Assembly (NCBI GenBank): GCA_964545545.1
Contig: CAZJGK010000076.1
Span: forward strand, 1-15,361
Source: JAHJTW01 sp964545545
GTDB lineage: Bacteria; Krumholzibacteriota; Krumholzibacteriia; LZORAL124-64-63
Reading direction: 5' to 3'
DNA length: 15,361 nt
The position numbers were made by a program, and so were the translations under genes. Shown piece after piece: positions 1 through 7,302 of this stretch (position 1 is its first letter; each line of letters opens with the position of its first letter). The notes beneath the pieces were generated by a model, which worked only from the letters and a program-made list of their open reading frames with translations, was not told where the DNA came from and ran no database searches.

Positions 1-60
1 CCAAATGATGCTATACGGACCCCGATAACCATCGAACGCCCCAAAACAACCCTGGCCTTA

Positions 61-78
61 CGCCGGGCAGGCCCGGCG
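61..78 (-). terminator. GC-rich hairpin downstream of the amidase gene (possible terminator)
   Basis: Bases 61-68 and 71-78 form a perfect 8-bp inverted repeat (CGCCGGGC/GCCCGGCG) around a 2-base centre, in practice about 7 bp with a 4-base loop. It lies about 90 bases beyond the stop of the leftward amidase gene. Neither side has a T-tract, so it is at best a weak intrinsic terminator or an RNA 3'-end stabiliser. I see no gene in bases 1-165. Confidence 0.3.
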
Positions 79-165
79 ATTGATCTCAATGCAGCATAGC
101 ACGGTGAAGGGAGATTTTGATGGCAAAAATCCAATTTCCTGCCCGACCGGTTGACGGCGCCGGCC

Positions 166-2004
166 CTACCGCCTGGCCAGGGGATCCAGGCCGTCGATGG
201 ATTCCAGCAGGGCCTTGACGATTTTTTCGGCGTCGCGTTGGCGGATCTCGTCGTAGCGGATGGCCCAGATGTGGTCGGGGAAGGCCAGATTGCGCATTTC
301 CACCAACATCTTGTAGCGGGCGGGGTTGTTCCGCAGCACACCCAGGTTGCGGCCGCGGGTGCGGGCGCCGGCGCCCATGGCCGGGAGCATACGCCGGGCA
401 AAATTGCGGCTGACGGTGTCGGTGCTGTGGCGATTGCGGAAGTGGAAGACGGTGAACACACCGCCGGATTCGGGGTCATTGTCGGCGTGGAAACTCATGA
501 AAACCGTATGATGGAGGTTGTTGCCGCCGAAGGCGCGACGGGCGATGGCCTTGCGCTCATTGAGGTACTTTTGGCCCCCCATGGGATGGGTGTCTTCGGC
601 ATTGCGGCGATTCCAGGCCCTGTCGTTGAAGACTTCATTGCGGTCGTGGACAAAGGTCATGGTCTGGGGCGTGTTGTGTCGCAGCAAATGGTTGGGGCTC
701 AATAGGGTCAGGGTGACGTCGGCTCCGTGCAGTTTCAACAGGGCGTAAACCCGCAAGGCCAGGTCATACACATATTCGTCTTCCACCACGTAGAAGCGCT
801 TGCCCGTGGCGTCCTTGGCGCTGACGATGGTGCCGGGATCGATGCCGCCGTGGCCGGGGTCCAGGACGAAGGTCCAGCCCGCCAACCGGCGGCTCAACGG
901 GGTCTGTGCCGCCAGGGTGCGGTCAAACTGTTTCAGCAGCAGGCGGCCATGCTGATAACAGACCGCGGGTGAGATGCTCGATTTTTCAAAATAGTACCGG
1001 GTCTTCTGGGTTGGGGAGCGCGGGGCCTCGAAATAATAGGGACCGTTGGGGGACTTGAGCCGGCCAACCCCCGGCACGGCAATCGCCAGGTCGTCCAGGT
1101 CGAGACTCAGGCTGGAGCCCGCTACGGTCGCGGCATCCCCGTCGAGGGGGGGGCCACCCAGCAGGGGCCGCACCTTCAGTTTTTGGCCGGGGCGGATCAG
1201 CGAACCCTTGATGCCGTTCATTTCCCGCAGTTCACGCAGGCTCATCTGGTGCAGGCGGGCGATCTCGTTGAGGTTGTCTCCGCGGGTGACGACGTAGGTG
1301 GCGATGCGCGGCGCCGTGGCGCCGTTCAGGCGCAGCTCCTGACCGGGGTAGATGCGGTCCGAGGTCAGGCCGTTGATGTCTTTCAGGTGCTGCAGGGAAA
1401 GGCCGTAGGCCTCGGCGATTTCCCAGAGGGCGTCGCCGGCCTCGACGAGGTGGACCGAGGGAGCGGCCTCGCGCAGGCGCAGTTTTTGCCCGGGGAAGAT
1501 ACGGTCGTTCTTGAGACCGTTGATGCTTTTCAGATGGCTGACCGAAACCCCATAGTGCTTGGCGATGCGCGAAAGACTTTCACCGGGTGTCACCACATGC
1601 GCGGCCTCGTCCCGGGGCGAGGGCCGCATCCACAGCTTCTGGCCGGGAAAGATGGTGTTGGTCGCCAGGTCGTTCAAAGAGCGCAGATAAGCCAGGGAGA
1701 TGTCGTGGGCGGCGGCGATTCCCAAGAGGTTGTCGCCCTTCTTGACCACGTACCATTGCCGGTCCCGCTGGGGAATGTTCAGGCGCTGGCCGATGGCCAG
1801 TTCATCGCTGCTCAGCTCGTTCCAGTCGCGCAGGTCCTGAACCGTCACCCCGTACTGGTTGGCGATGACGGTGAGGTTTTCTCCGCGCCGGACCCGGTGG
1901 GTTTCCCATTCCTGGGCACAGGCCGCCGGAGGCCAGGGCAGCACGAGGCCGCCGGGCACGATCAGCGCCAGGGTGAGCAACCATATTGCCGGGAAACGGG
2001 ACAT
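166..2004 (-). CDS. Exported N-acetylmuramoyl-L-alanine amidase with five LysM repeats
   Basis: A 612-residue protein predicted to cleave the bond between N-acetylmuramic acid and L-alanine in peptidoglycan, in the periplasm. Residues 1-30 look like a signal peptide ending AACA before QEW. Five LysM peptidoglycan-binding repeats follow at about 36-78, 84-127, 136-178, 184-226 and 236-279. A spacer of about 95 residues leads to an Amidase_3 domain (about 377-605). The zinc-site motif DPGHGG gives H385; E410 and H506 (SFHADN) are the likely other ligands, and E569 (MLVEMRN) fits the catalytic glutamate. I start at 2004 because the leader peptide begins there and an AGGAG lies upstream; the frame stays open to 2277 but would place residues before the signal peptide. 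It is divergent from the exonuclease gene. Five LysM repeats ahead of the catalytic domain is many for this family. The family call is secure; a role in daughter-cell separation is inference. Confidence 0.93.
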   Translation of the reverse strand: MSRFPAIWLLTLALIVPGGLVLPWPPAACAQEWETHRVRRGENLTVIANQYGVTVQDLRDWNELSSDELAIGQRLNIPQRDRQWYVVKKGDNLLGIAAAHDISLAYLRSLNDLATNTIFPGQKLWMRPSPRDEAAHVVTPGESLSRIAKHYGVSVSHLKSINGLKNDRIFPGQKLRLREAAPSVHLVEAGDALWEIAEAYGLSLQHLKDINGLTSDRIYPGQELRLNGATAPRIATYVVTRGDNLNEIARLHQMSLRELREMNGIKGSLIRPGQKLKVRPLLGGPPLDGDAATVAGSSLSLDLDDLAIAVPGVGRLKSPNGPYYFEAPRSPTQKTRYYFEKSSISPAVCYQHGRLLLKQFDRTLAAQTPLSRRLAGWTFVLDPGHGGIDPGTIVSAKDATGKRFYVVEDEYVYDLALRVYALLKLHGADVTLTLLSPNHLLRHNTPQTMTFVHDRNEVFNDRAWNRRNAEDTHPMGGQKYLNERKAIARRAFGGNNLHHTVFMSFHADNDPESGGVFTVFHFRNRHSTDTVSRNFARRMLPAMGAGARTRGRNLGVLRNNPARYKMLVEMRNLAFPDHIWAIRYDEIRQRDAEKIVKALLESIDGLDPLARR

Positions 2005-2132
2005 CGGCCAGGCGTCTCCTATCGCCTTGCCCGGATCAGGGAGGCCGGGCGGTGGTGCAGATCCATCTGCTAAACCATAGTCTAACCCAAACCCGGGCTC
2101 GGGGAAACCGGAATATGACAGGGTCTCCCGGC

Positions 2133-2161
2133 TTGCCACTCCTGAAGGTTGCAGGCATAAT
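2133..2161 (+). promoter_or_regulatory. Sigma70-type promoter for the exonuclease operon
   Basis: TTGCCA (2133-2138) and CATAAT (2156-2161) are separated by 17 bases; each matches 5 of 6 consensus positions. Transcription would begin near 2168, giving a leader of about 30 bases before the ATG at 2198. It lies in the 193-base divergent intergenic region 2005-2197. I see no equally convincing promoter for the leftward amidase gene there. Confidence 0.65.
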
Positions 2162-2197
2162 AGGAAAACAGGCTCGAACACCGGGGAAGGAACGGCT

Positions 2198-3004
2198 ATG
2201 CAGAATCTCAAACTCGAACGGCCCCTGGTCGGTTTCGACCTGGAAACCACGGGTGTGGATGTGGACAGGGACCGCATCGTTCAGATCGCCCTGGTTCGGG
2301 TGGCGCCCGACGGCAGGCTGGTGACCTTCGATTCCCTGGTCAATCCCGAGATGCCCATCCCGCCCGAGGCCACGGCCGTGCACGGGATCAGCAATGATGA
2401 TGTGCGCGACGCGCCGACGCTGGCCGGGATCCGGGCCGAAGTGGAAGAGATGTTCAAGGATGCGGATCTGGCGGGCTTCAACTCCATCCGCTTTGACCTG
2501 CCGCTGCTGCAGACCGAACTGAAACGCGTCGGCGGTTTTCTGGATTTGCGCGGGGTGAGGCATCTGGACGCCATGCGCATATTCCACGCCATGGAACGCC
2601 GGGATCTGACGGCGGCCCTCCGTTTCTACTGCGACCGGGAGCTGACCGGCGCGCATAATGCCCTGGCGGATGTGACCGCGACCCTGGACGTGCTGGACGC
2701 CCAGCTCGCGCGGTATCCCGAATTGCCCCGTGATATCGGGGACCTGCACCGCTTCTGCAACCCCGACGAAGGAAAATATCTGGATCGCCACCGCAAGCTG
2801 ATCTGGACCGACACGGGCGAGGCCATGTTCACCTTCGGCAAGTTCAACCAGCGTATCCTGCAAGAGGTTTGTGCCCTGCCGGCTGGCCGCAGCTATCTGG
2901 AGTGGATGCTGCAGAAGGATTTCAGCGAGGATCTCAAGGCCATTCTGCGCGAGGCGTTGGATGGGGTTTTTCCCCGGCAGGAGGAACAAGGGCATGACCG
3001 ATAA
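2198..3004 (+). CDS. DEDDh-family 3'-5' exonuclease (DnaQ/exonuclease I-like)
   Basis: A 268-residue cytoplasmic nuclease predicted to remove nucleotides from 3' ends of DNA or RNA with two metal ions. The DEDDh motifs are all visible: D14 and E16 in FDLETTG, D100 in FNSIRFD, and H153 plus D158 in GAHNALADV. The first two thirds (about 8-170) are the RNase T/DnaQ fold. The C-terminal part (about 195-250), with FTFGKFNQ followed by SYLEWML, resembles the DUF3820-type tail found on some exonucleases. The start has a GGGGAAGGAA purine tract 7-10 bases upstream. The stop overlaps the start of the DUF2270 gene by 11 bases, so the two are translationally linked. Length and motifs fit a stand-alone exonuclease better than the polymerase III epsilon subunit, but substrate cannot be read from the sequence. 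Confidence 0.9.
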   Translation: MQNLKLERPLVGFDLETTGVDVDRDRIVQIALVRVAPDGRLVTFDSLVNPEMPIPPEATAVHGISNDDVRDAPTLAGIRAEVEEMFKDADLAGFNSIRFDLPLLQTELKRVGGFLDLRGVRHLDAMRIFHAMERRDLTAALRFYCDRELTGAHNALADVTATLDVLDAQLARYPELPRDIGDLHRFCNPDEGKYLDRHRKLIWTDTGEAMFTFGKFNQRILQEVCALPAGRSYLEWMLQKDFSEDLKAILREALDGVFPRQEEQGHDR

Positions 3005-3755
3005 ATACGCCGATGACGAGGGAATAACCCTGGATTCCCCGCCTGCCGGCCGGTATCCTCCGGTGGATGAGGAAAGCGTTCCTCAGTTCGAGGACACGCC
3101 CCTGACCAGGGCTGAGTACATCATGGCGCTGGCTCATTTTTACCGCGCGGAAATGCACCGCGCCCTGGTTTGGCGGACGCGCCTGGACACCACCACCAAC
3201 TGGGCCATCGTGTCGACCCTGGCAATTCTTACGGCAAGCCTGAACAACCCCGGCTATGTCAGCGAATCCATTATTTTGGGGATGTTTGCCAACGTGGTTT
3301 TCCTGGCCATAGAGGCCCGCCGGTTCCGCTTTTTCGATGTTTGGCGCGCGAGGGTCCGCATGATGGAGGAAAATTTTTACGGCGGTATCCTGCGCCGGGA
3401 TCAGGCCAGCGCGCAAAACAGCTGGGGCATGCGGGTGGCGGACGATCTGTTGCGGCCCCGCTTCCACATGACGCGCCTGCAGGCTTTCCGGGCGCGTCTG
3501 GTGCGGAATTTCCGCTTTATTTACGCGTTCCTGCTGGTCGCCTATATCGGTCACCGGGTGTTGCCGTTGGCTCCGGATGTGATTCTGGATGGGGCCTCGA
3601 ATATTCCCCGCTGGCTTCCCGATGTCGTGGTTGGGTCGCTTTATCTTTTTCTGGTCGGGATCATGATTTTTACGCCCAAGGTCGAGGCTCCCGAGGTAGC
3701 CTATTGGCCCAACCCGAAGCATCCGGGGGAGGATGTGCCGAATCTGGATGTGTAG
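2994..3755 (+). CDS. DUF2270 family integral membrane protein
   Basis: A 253-residue inner-membrane protein of unknown function. I recognise DUF2270 from two conserved blocks: residues 41-71 (EYxxALxHFYRxEMxRAxVW, then RLDTTTNWA) and 107-129 (IEARRFRFFDVWRARVR, then EENF). Four hydrophobic segments are visible at about 68-86, 92-108, 172-188 and 210-227, with an acidic soluble N-terminus of about 40 residues. The ATG at 2994 is chosen because GGAGGAA lies 7-8 bases upstream and the conserved region begins soon after; the open frame reaches back to 2871, inside the exonuclease gene, with no such site. It overlaps the exonuclease stop by 11 bases and is followed after 36 bases by the HDOD gene. 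No catalytic motif is evident. Confidence 0.88.
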   Translation: MTDKYADDEGITLDSPPAGRYPPVDEESVPQFEDTPLTRAEYIMALAHFYRAEMHRALVWRTRLDTTTNWAIVSTLAILTASLNNPGYVSESIILGMFANVVFLAIEARRFRFFDVWRARVRMMEENFYGGILRRDQASAQNSWGMRVADDLLRPRFHMTRLQAFRARLVRNFRFIYAFLLVAYIGHRVLPLAPDVILDGASNIPRWLPDVVVGSLYLFLVGIMIFTPKVEAPEVAYWPNPKHPGEDVPNLDV

Positions 3756-3791
3756 CAGGATATTTTCCATGAAGGATCTGGGGGAGTGTGC

Positions 3792-4682
3792 ATGAACAGC
3801 AAAGGTCAGACAACCGAGGGCAAGGACGGCTGGCGCAACGTTCGCTTTGAAGTTCTGGAGCGAATCGACAAGCTGCCGAGCCTGAATTCCGTCATTCACG
3901 AATTCCTTGTGCTTTCGAAGAAGGATTATTATTCAGCGGCGGATTTCGAGCGGGTCATCAGCAAGGACCAGGCCCTGGTTGCCCGCCTGCTCAGGGTCGC
4001 CAACAGCGCGCTGTACGGCCGTTCCCGCACCATCCGCTCCATTCCCGAAGCGGTGGTCTTGATCGGGCTGGACAACCTGAAGCGGATCGTCTACGCCATC
4101 AGCACCGAGGGCCTCACCCGCCGCGAACTCGTCCATTACGATTTCCAATCCGACGGGGGATTCTGGCTGCATAGCATGGCTGTCGGGTTGGCGGCCCAGG
4201 TTTTTGGGGCCGCAGCGCCCGGTGCGGGCCTGCGGGGTGAAGAGGCCTTTGTGGCGGGCCTGATGCATGATATCGGGAAACTGATCATCGACGATTTTCT
4301 GCCGGGAGAGGACAGGGCCCCGGTCAGCCTTGAACAGGAGCGGGAGGCTGTCGGCCTGGACCACGCCGAGCTGGCCGAGTACCTGCTGAAACAATGGAAC
4401 CTGCCGCCGGAAATCACCGACGCGGTCAGGAACCATCACGGCAGTCCCGAAGATGACGCCTGCAGCGCGGGGGGTGTCCTGCTGGGTCTCGCCGAAGGGG
4501 TCTGCGACCAGTGGGGCGTGGGCCGAAAGACGCCCGTCGACCTGAGCCAAGAGATGCCCGCCCTGCCTTTCCTGCCGGCGATGACCCGCATCGGCCTGGA
4601 GGAAGATCGTTGGGAGTCGCTGGTCTGGGATGTTCGTCAACAACTGGCCGATTGCGAGAACCTCTATCGCCTGGGAGCCTGA
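3792..4682 (+). CDS. HDOD domain signalling protein
   Basis: A 296-residue cytoplasmic protein with one HDOD domain at about 22-240, a non-nucleotidase relative of HD phosphohydrolases used in two-component, chemotaxis and c-di-GMP pathways. The typical N-terminal half is clear: LPSLNSV (28-34), ISKDQALVARLLRVANSALY (56-75) and the SIPEAVVLIGLDNLK stretch (83-97). HD-like residues are retained: H127, H159-D160 (MHDIGK), H191 (LDHAE) and H215-H216. That is more complete than in many HDOD proteins, so residual metal binding is possible. No receiver, GGDEF or EAL domain is attached. The ATG at 3792 has GGGGGAG 6 bases upstream; a GTG at 3786 would overlap that site. It is the last gene of the exonuclease-DUF2270-HDOD run and its 3' end overlaps the opposing ATP-grasp gene by 19 bases. 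Confidence 0.9.
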   Translation: MNSKGQTTEGKDGWRNVRFEVLERIDKLPSLNSVIHEFLVLSKKDYYSAADFERVISKDQALVARLLRVANSALYGRSRTIRSIPEAVVLIGLDNLKRIVYAISTEGLTRRELVHYDFQSDGGFWLHSMAVGLAAQVFGAAAPGAGLRGEEAFVAGLMHDIGKLIIDDFLPGEDRAPVSLEQEREAVGLDHAELAEYLLKQWNLPPEITDAVRNHHGSPEDDACSAGGVLLGLAEGVCDQWGVGRKTPVDLSQEMPALPFLPAMTRIGLEEDRWESLVWDVRQQLADCENLYRLGA

Positions 4683-5947
4683 ACGCCGGGTCTCCCCTGG
4701 TGCCAATGCCCGCCAATCCTGAACCGGACCCGGTCGTAGACCTCGTCGATCAGTCCCTGCACCTCGCTGCGGGCATTCCCGGTGACGACCATCACGCCGG
4801 CGCGGTCGCCGTGGCTGGCGATGACCGGCAGGATTTCGCCGGGCGTGCGGGTGATCTCCAACTTTGTCACCTGCGGGTGCGCGGCAAGTTCGGCGGGAAC
4901 CTCGACGGCTTCCAAACGGCCGGGCGGGGGAAAGAAGTAGCGGTTGGCCACGATGAGATGGCGTGAGGGGACCAGCGCGGACCAGTCGGGTTCGCGGCCA
5001 AGCGCCATGGTGATCACGGCGGCCACATAGTTCACCCCGGTGCCCAGGGGTACGAGGCCCGCGCTGAAGTCGCCGCCGGAAAGGCGCGCGGCCATCTCGA
5101 TCACCATGGGCCCTCGCCGGGGGCAGACCACGACATCGCCCTTGGCCACGCCAGAGGCCACGCCCAAGGCGGAGGCCGCGGATTCCACCAGCCGTTCTAT
5201 CTGTTTTTGCAGCGGTGTGCCGGCGAACCGCGAGGGCAGCCAGCCGCCGTTTTCCATGATCTGGGGGTGCAGAACCTCCATGCCCTCGTATAGGCGGTCG
5301 GCGAAACCACAGGTCAAAGGCCGGCCCTGCCAGATGATGGTCTCGGTGGAAACCTGGGGACCCGGGACGAATTCCTCAAGAATGACCCGGCCGCTCTTGG
5401 CTTCCTGCCGGGCATGGGCGAAGGCGCGGGGCAACGCGTCGGGGTCGGCCAGCACCCGGACGCCGCGCGACCCGGCGCGGTCGGTCGGTTTGATCACGAC
5501 CCGGTCGCACCCCCAGTCATTCCAGCATTCCCGGGCCATGGCGGCCGAATCCACGGCCAGGAAAAGGGGCACCGGCACGCTGCGCTCTTTGAAGCGGATC
5601 TTCATGGCCAGTTTGTCGGTGGCCAGGGCGCCGGTTTCGCGCGAAGGGGCGGGCCAGCCGTAGCGCTCGCCAATGGCGGCCAGCAGATGGGGCACGTCGC
5701 TGCCCATGGTCGAGACCCCGGCCAGGTTCACGCCGCCGGCGCGTTGGGCGTCGATCCACGTGAACACGGCCGGCAGATCGCTGAAATCGATGGGAGCGGC
5801 GAGGTCGGCCGTCCGCAGACCGGGGGCGTCGGGGTTGCCGTCCAGACAGGCGGCGCCCAGCCCCATGGCGCGGGCGGTTTCCAGCATGAAGAGCTGGTCG
5901 GTGCCGCCACCGAGGACCAGCAGGACGGGTTTGGCGTGGGTGCTCAT
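4664..5947 (-). CDS. ATP-grasp domain carboxylate-amine/thiol ligase of unknown substrate
   Basis: A 427-residue cytoplasmic enzyme expected to activate a carboxylate as an acyl-phosphate with ATP and join it to an amine or thiol. Residues 7-100 form the Rossmann-like pre-ATP-grasp domain, starting LLVLGGGTDQ. The ATP-binding core includes VVIKPTDRAGSRGV (150-163) and ILEEFVPGPQVSTE (189-202). The metal-binding stretch IEMAARLSGGDFS has Ala where some ligases carry Asn, a variation common in the BtrJ/amino-acid-ligase-like branch. A C-terminal domain of about 100 residues follows. There is no obvious ribosome-binding site before the ATG. The gene ends tail-to-tail, overlapping the HDOD gene by 19 bases, and has no partner enzyme beside it. 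Substrate is not predictable; peptide, polyamine or sugar-acid ligation are all open. Confidence 0.88.
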   Translation of the reverse strand: MSTHAKPVLLVLGGGTDQLFMLETARAMGLGAACLDGNPDAPGLRTADLAAPIDFSDLPAVFTWIDAQRAGGVNLAGVSTMGSDVPHLLAAIGERYGWPAPSRETGALATDKLAMKIRFKERSVPVPLFLAVDSAAMARECWNDWGCDRVVIKPTDRAGSRGVRVLADPDALPRAFAHARQEAKSGRVILEEFVPGPQVSTETIIWQGRPLTCGFADRLYEGMEVLHPQIMENGGWLPSRFAGTPLQKQIERLVESAASALGVASGVAKGDVVVCPRRGPMVIEMAARLSGGDFSAGLVPLGTGVNYVAAVITMALGREPDWSALVPSRHLIVANRYFFPPPGRLEAVEVPAELAAHPQVTKLEITRTPGEILPVIASHGDRAGVMVVTGNARSEVQGLIDEVYDRVRFRIGGHWHQGRPGVQAPRR

Positions 5948-5953
5948 GCCGGC

Positions 5954-5959
5954 ATGTTA
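5954..5959 (-). promoter_or_regulatory. Possible -10 element close to the ATP-grasp start
   Basis: On the minus strand TAACAT lies 6 bases before the ATG at 5947 and matches 4 of 6 positions of TATAAT. No -35 element is convincing (TGTACC at 17 bases matches poorly). Together with the missing ribosome-binding site it could mean a leaderless mRNA. This is weak on its own. Confidence 0.2.
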
Positions 5960-6007
5960 AATGGTGGGTGCCCGGCGGTACAGGGGTTTGATGTTTGGCC
6001 CGGGCCG

Positions 6008-6037
6008 TTGACAAATGTGGATCAATTGTGTTAGGGT
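6008..6037 (+). promoter_or_regulatory. Promoter for the secreted-protein gene
   Basis: A perfect TTGACA (6008-6013) is followed after 18 bases by TAGGGT (6032-6037), which keeps the strongly conserved T, A and final T of the -10 element. Transcription would begin near 6044, leaving a leader of about 100 bases before ATG 6148. The gene's upstream in-frame ATG at 6049 is at the very start of such a transcript and has no ribosome-binding site. Confidence 0.5.
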
Positions 6038-6147
6038 TTTCTCCTTAAATGGGCGCGGGGAGGGCGGCCCGTTGGCGGCTGTTTTCCTGGTGCCCAGCGC
6101 CATGGTTTTCGGGGCGAAGGTCAATTAGTGGGGAAGGAGACGCCGCC

Positions 6148-6696
6148 ATGAAATGCTACCGCCTGATTATCCCGATTCTGATGCTGTTATTGTTTGCAAT
6201 TCCCGCCTTTGCCGAGGTGACTACCGTCATTCCATTTGACGCCGTTCCCGCCGGGGTTGTCTGTGGCCAAGTCTGGCAGGAAAACCAAGTCGATGTGTCC
6301 TTTGTGCTGACCACGGCCGAGGATTGCGACCAAGGGGCCGGGAATTGCTCCTTTGGCGCTGGTCCGGGCGCCGGCTTTGTCTGGCTCTACCCCAGCCGCC
6401 TGCTGGTGGATTTCGGGCAATCCTACAATGTGACCCGCGTGGAAATCGACTGGTATGACGCGTGCGGTATCGGGTGCACGAGAGGATTCCTTTACAATGC
6501 CGGGTCAACCGTCGCCTCGGCCCAAAACGCCGTTGTTTCGTCCGATGAGACGGTCACGCTCATTCCGGTCGGTGGGATGTGCGACAGCATCGCGGTTTCC
6601 TCGTGTGAGGGGCAGATTAATGAGATCCGTATCACCGCCGACACCGTGCCCGATCAAGGCCAGACGTGGGGAGCGCTGAAGGCCATGTATCGGTAA
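6148..6696 (+). CDS. Secreted cysteine-containing protein of unknown function
   Basis: A 182-residue protein I do not recognise. Residues 1-22 form a clear Sec signal peptide (Lys/Arg, then a Leu/Ile core, ending AFA before EVTT), so it is exported. The mature part is rich in Val, Thr, Ser and Gly with alternating hydrophobic patterns (LLVDFGQSYNVTRVEIDWY; NEIRITAD), suggesting a beta-sandwich like galactose-binding or carbohydrate-binding modules. It has seven cysteines, some paired as CGIGC, which could form disulfides in the periplasm or outside. There is no sorting signal, lipobox or transmembrane segment. The ATG at 6148 follows AAGGAGA by 7 bases; an earlier in-frame ATG at 6049 would bury the signal peptide. 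It is a single-gene unit with its own promoter and a hairpin 27 bases after the stop. Confidence 0.8.
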   Translation: MKCYRLIIPILMLLLFAIPAFAEVTTVIPFDAVPAGVVCGQVWQENQVDVSFVLTTAEDCDQGAGNCSFGAGPGAGFVWLYPSRLLVDFGQSYNVTRVEIDWYDACGIGCTRGFLYNAGSTVASAQNAVVSSDETVTLIPVGGMCDSIAVSSCEGQINEIRITADTVPDQGQTWGALKAMYR

Positions 6697-6723
6697 CCTT
6701 TGCAGGACTGAAGATTTGAAGCG

Positions 6724-6748
6724 AGGGGCCCGGTCAGACCGGGCCCCT
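6724..6748 (+). terminator. Strong GC hairpin, likely terminator of the secreted-protein gene
   Basis: Bases 6724-6734 pair perfectly with 6738-6748 (11 bp, mostly G-C) around the loop CAG. It lies 27 bases after the stop at 6696. Only two T bases are at its base, with no real T-tract, so it may act as a terminator or as a 3'-end block. The stem is symmetric and would form in either direction. Confidence 0.6.
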
Positions 6749-6796
6749 TCGAGTGTCGCCCCGCCGTCCCCCCGCGAAAGTTCTCCTTGTTGTTTC

Positions 6797-6808
6797 GCAC
6801 ATATGTGC
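6797..6808. promoter_or_regulatory. Perfect 12-bp palindrome, candidate operator of the ORP-like cluster
   Basis: GCACATATGTGC is perfectly self-complementary and lies 35 bases before the DUF134 start codon. A weak -35-like TTGTTG (6787-6792) is just before it, so the palindrome would sit in the promoter spacer, a usual place for a repressor or activator site. DUF134 proteins carry a helix-turn-helix and are encoded first in this cluster, so autoregulation is a reasonable guess. The sequence does not show the binder. Confidence 0.45.
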
Positions 6809-6842
6809 ACAATGTATGGGGGAAACCAGTGAAGGAGATCTG

Positions 6843-7298
6843 ATGCCGAGGCCCCAGAAAATGCGCTCCGTGCTTTGCCCACCGCAGCACGCCGGCTTCA
6901 AACCGGTCGGTGTGCCGTCGCGGTTCCTGGAGACGGTCGCCGTGACTCTGGATGAGTTCGAAGCCATTCGACTGGCCGACTTCCAGGGCTTGGACCACGA
7001 GGAATCCGCTCGGCAAATGGAAATTTCCCGCTCGACATTTTCGCGACTCGTGGAGCGGGCCCGGCACAAGGTGGCCGAATTTCTCATCGAAGGAAAGCGC
7101 CTGCAGATAGACGGCGGCGCGATCCATTTTCAGGGCAACCTGATTCGCTGCGAGGATTGCGGTCATTTGAAAACCACCGCATTTGATGGAGAGACAACCG
7201 GTTGTCCGGCATGCGGTTCAACGAACCTGGTGGATCTGGCCGATGGTTTCGGTCACGGCCGTTGTTGCCGGCGGCATCAAGGAAACAGGAGGAGGTAG
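6843..7298 (+). CDS. DUF134 (UPF0251) HTH protein with C-terminal zinc ribbon
   Basis: A 151-residue probable DNA-binding regulator. Residues 1-30 hold the family start (MPRPQK...CPP...KPVGVP). Residues 34-80 form the sigma70 region 4-like helix-turn-helix (LDEFEAIRLADFQGLDHEES, then ARQMEISRSTFSRLVERARHK). The tail is a zinc ribbon with C103, C106, C121 and C124 (CEDC and CPAC), ending in a basic GRCC stretch; many DUF134 members are shorter and lack this ribbon. The ATG at 6843 is preceded by GAAGGAGAT. It is the first gene of a six-gene run with MinD/ferredoxin ATPases and NifX-type proteins, and the gap to the next ATG is 4 bases, so it probably regulates its own operon. Effector (metal, redox or cluster status) is unknown. 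Confidence 0.88.
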   Translation: MPRPQKMRSVLCPPQHAGFKPVGVPSRFLETVAVTLDEFEAIRLADFQGLDHEESARQMEISRSTFSRLVERARHKVAEFLIEGKRLQIDGGAIHFQGNLIRCEDCGHLKTTAFDGETTGCPACGSTNLVDLADGFGHGRCCRRHQGNRRR

Positions 7299-7302
7299 GG
7301 AA

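Noticed and set aside
120..218. A 32-codon frame on the plus strand with GGGAG before its ATG
   Set aside because: Most of it runs antisense over the end of the amidase gene, it resembles no known peptide, and its codon use is that of shadow sequence.
1183..2073. A 296-codon frame opposite the LysM repeats
   Set aside because: Its apparent repeats are the reverse complement of the LysM repeats, with no family features.
2005..2277. N-terminal extension of the amidase frame to 2277
   Set aside because: It would put about 91 residues before a clear signal peptide and would overlap the exonuclease promoter and start.
6697..6842. Sigma54 -24/-12 promoter for the ORP-like cluster
   Set aside because: I looked for a GG and GC pair ten bases apart in the TGGC/TTGC context and found none that fits.
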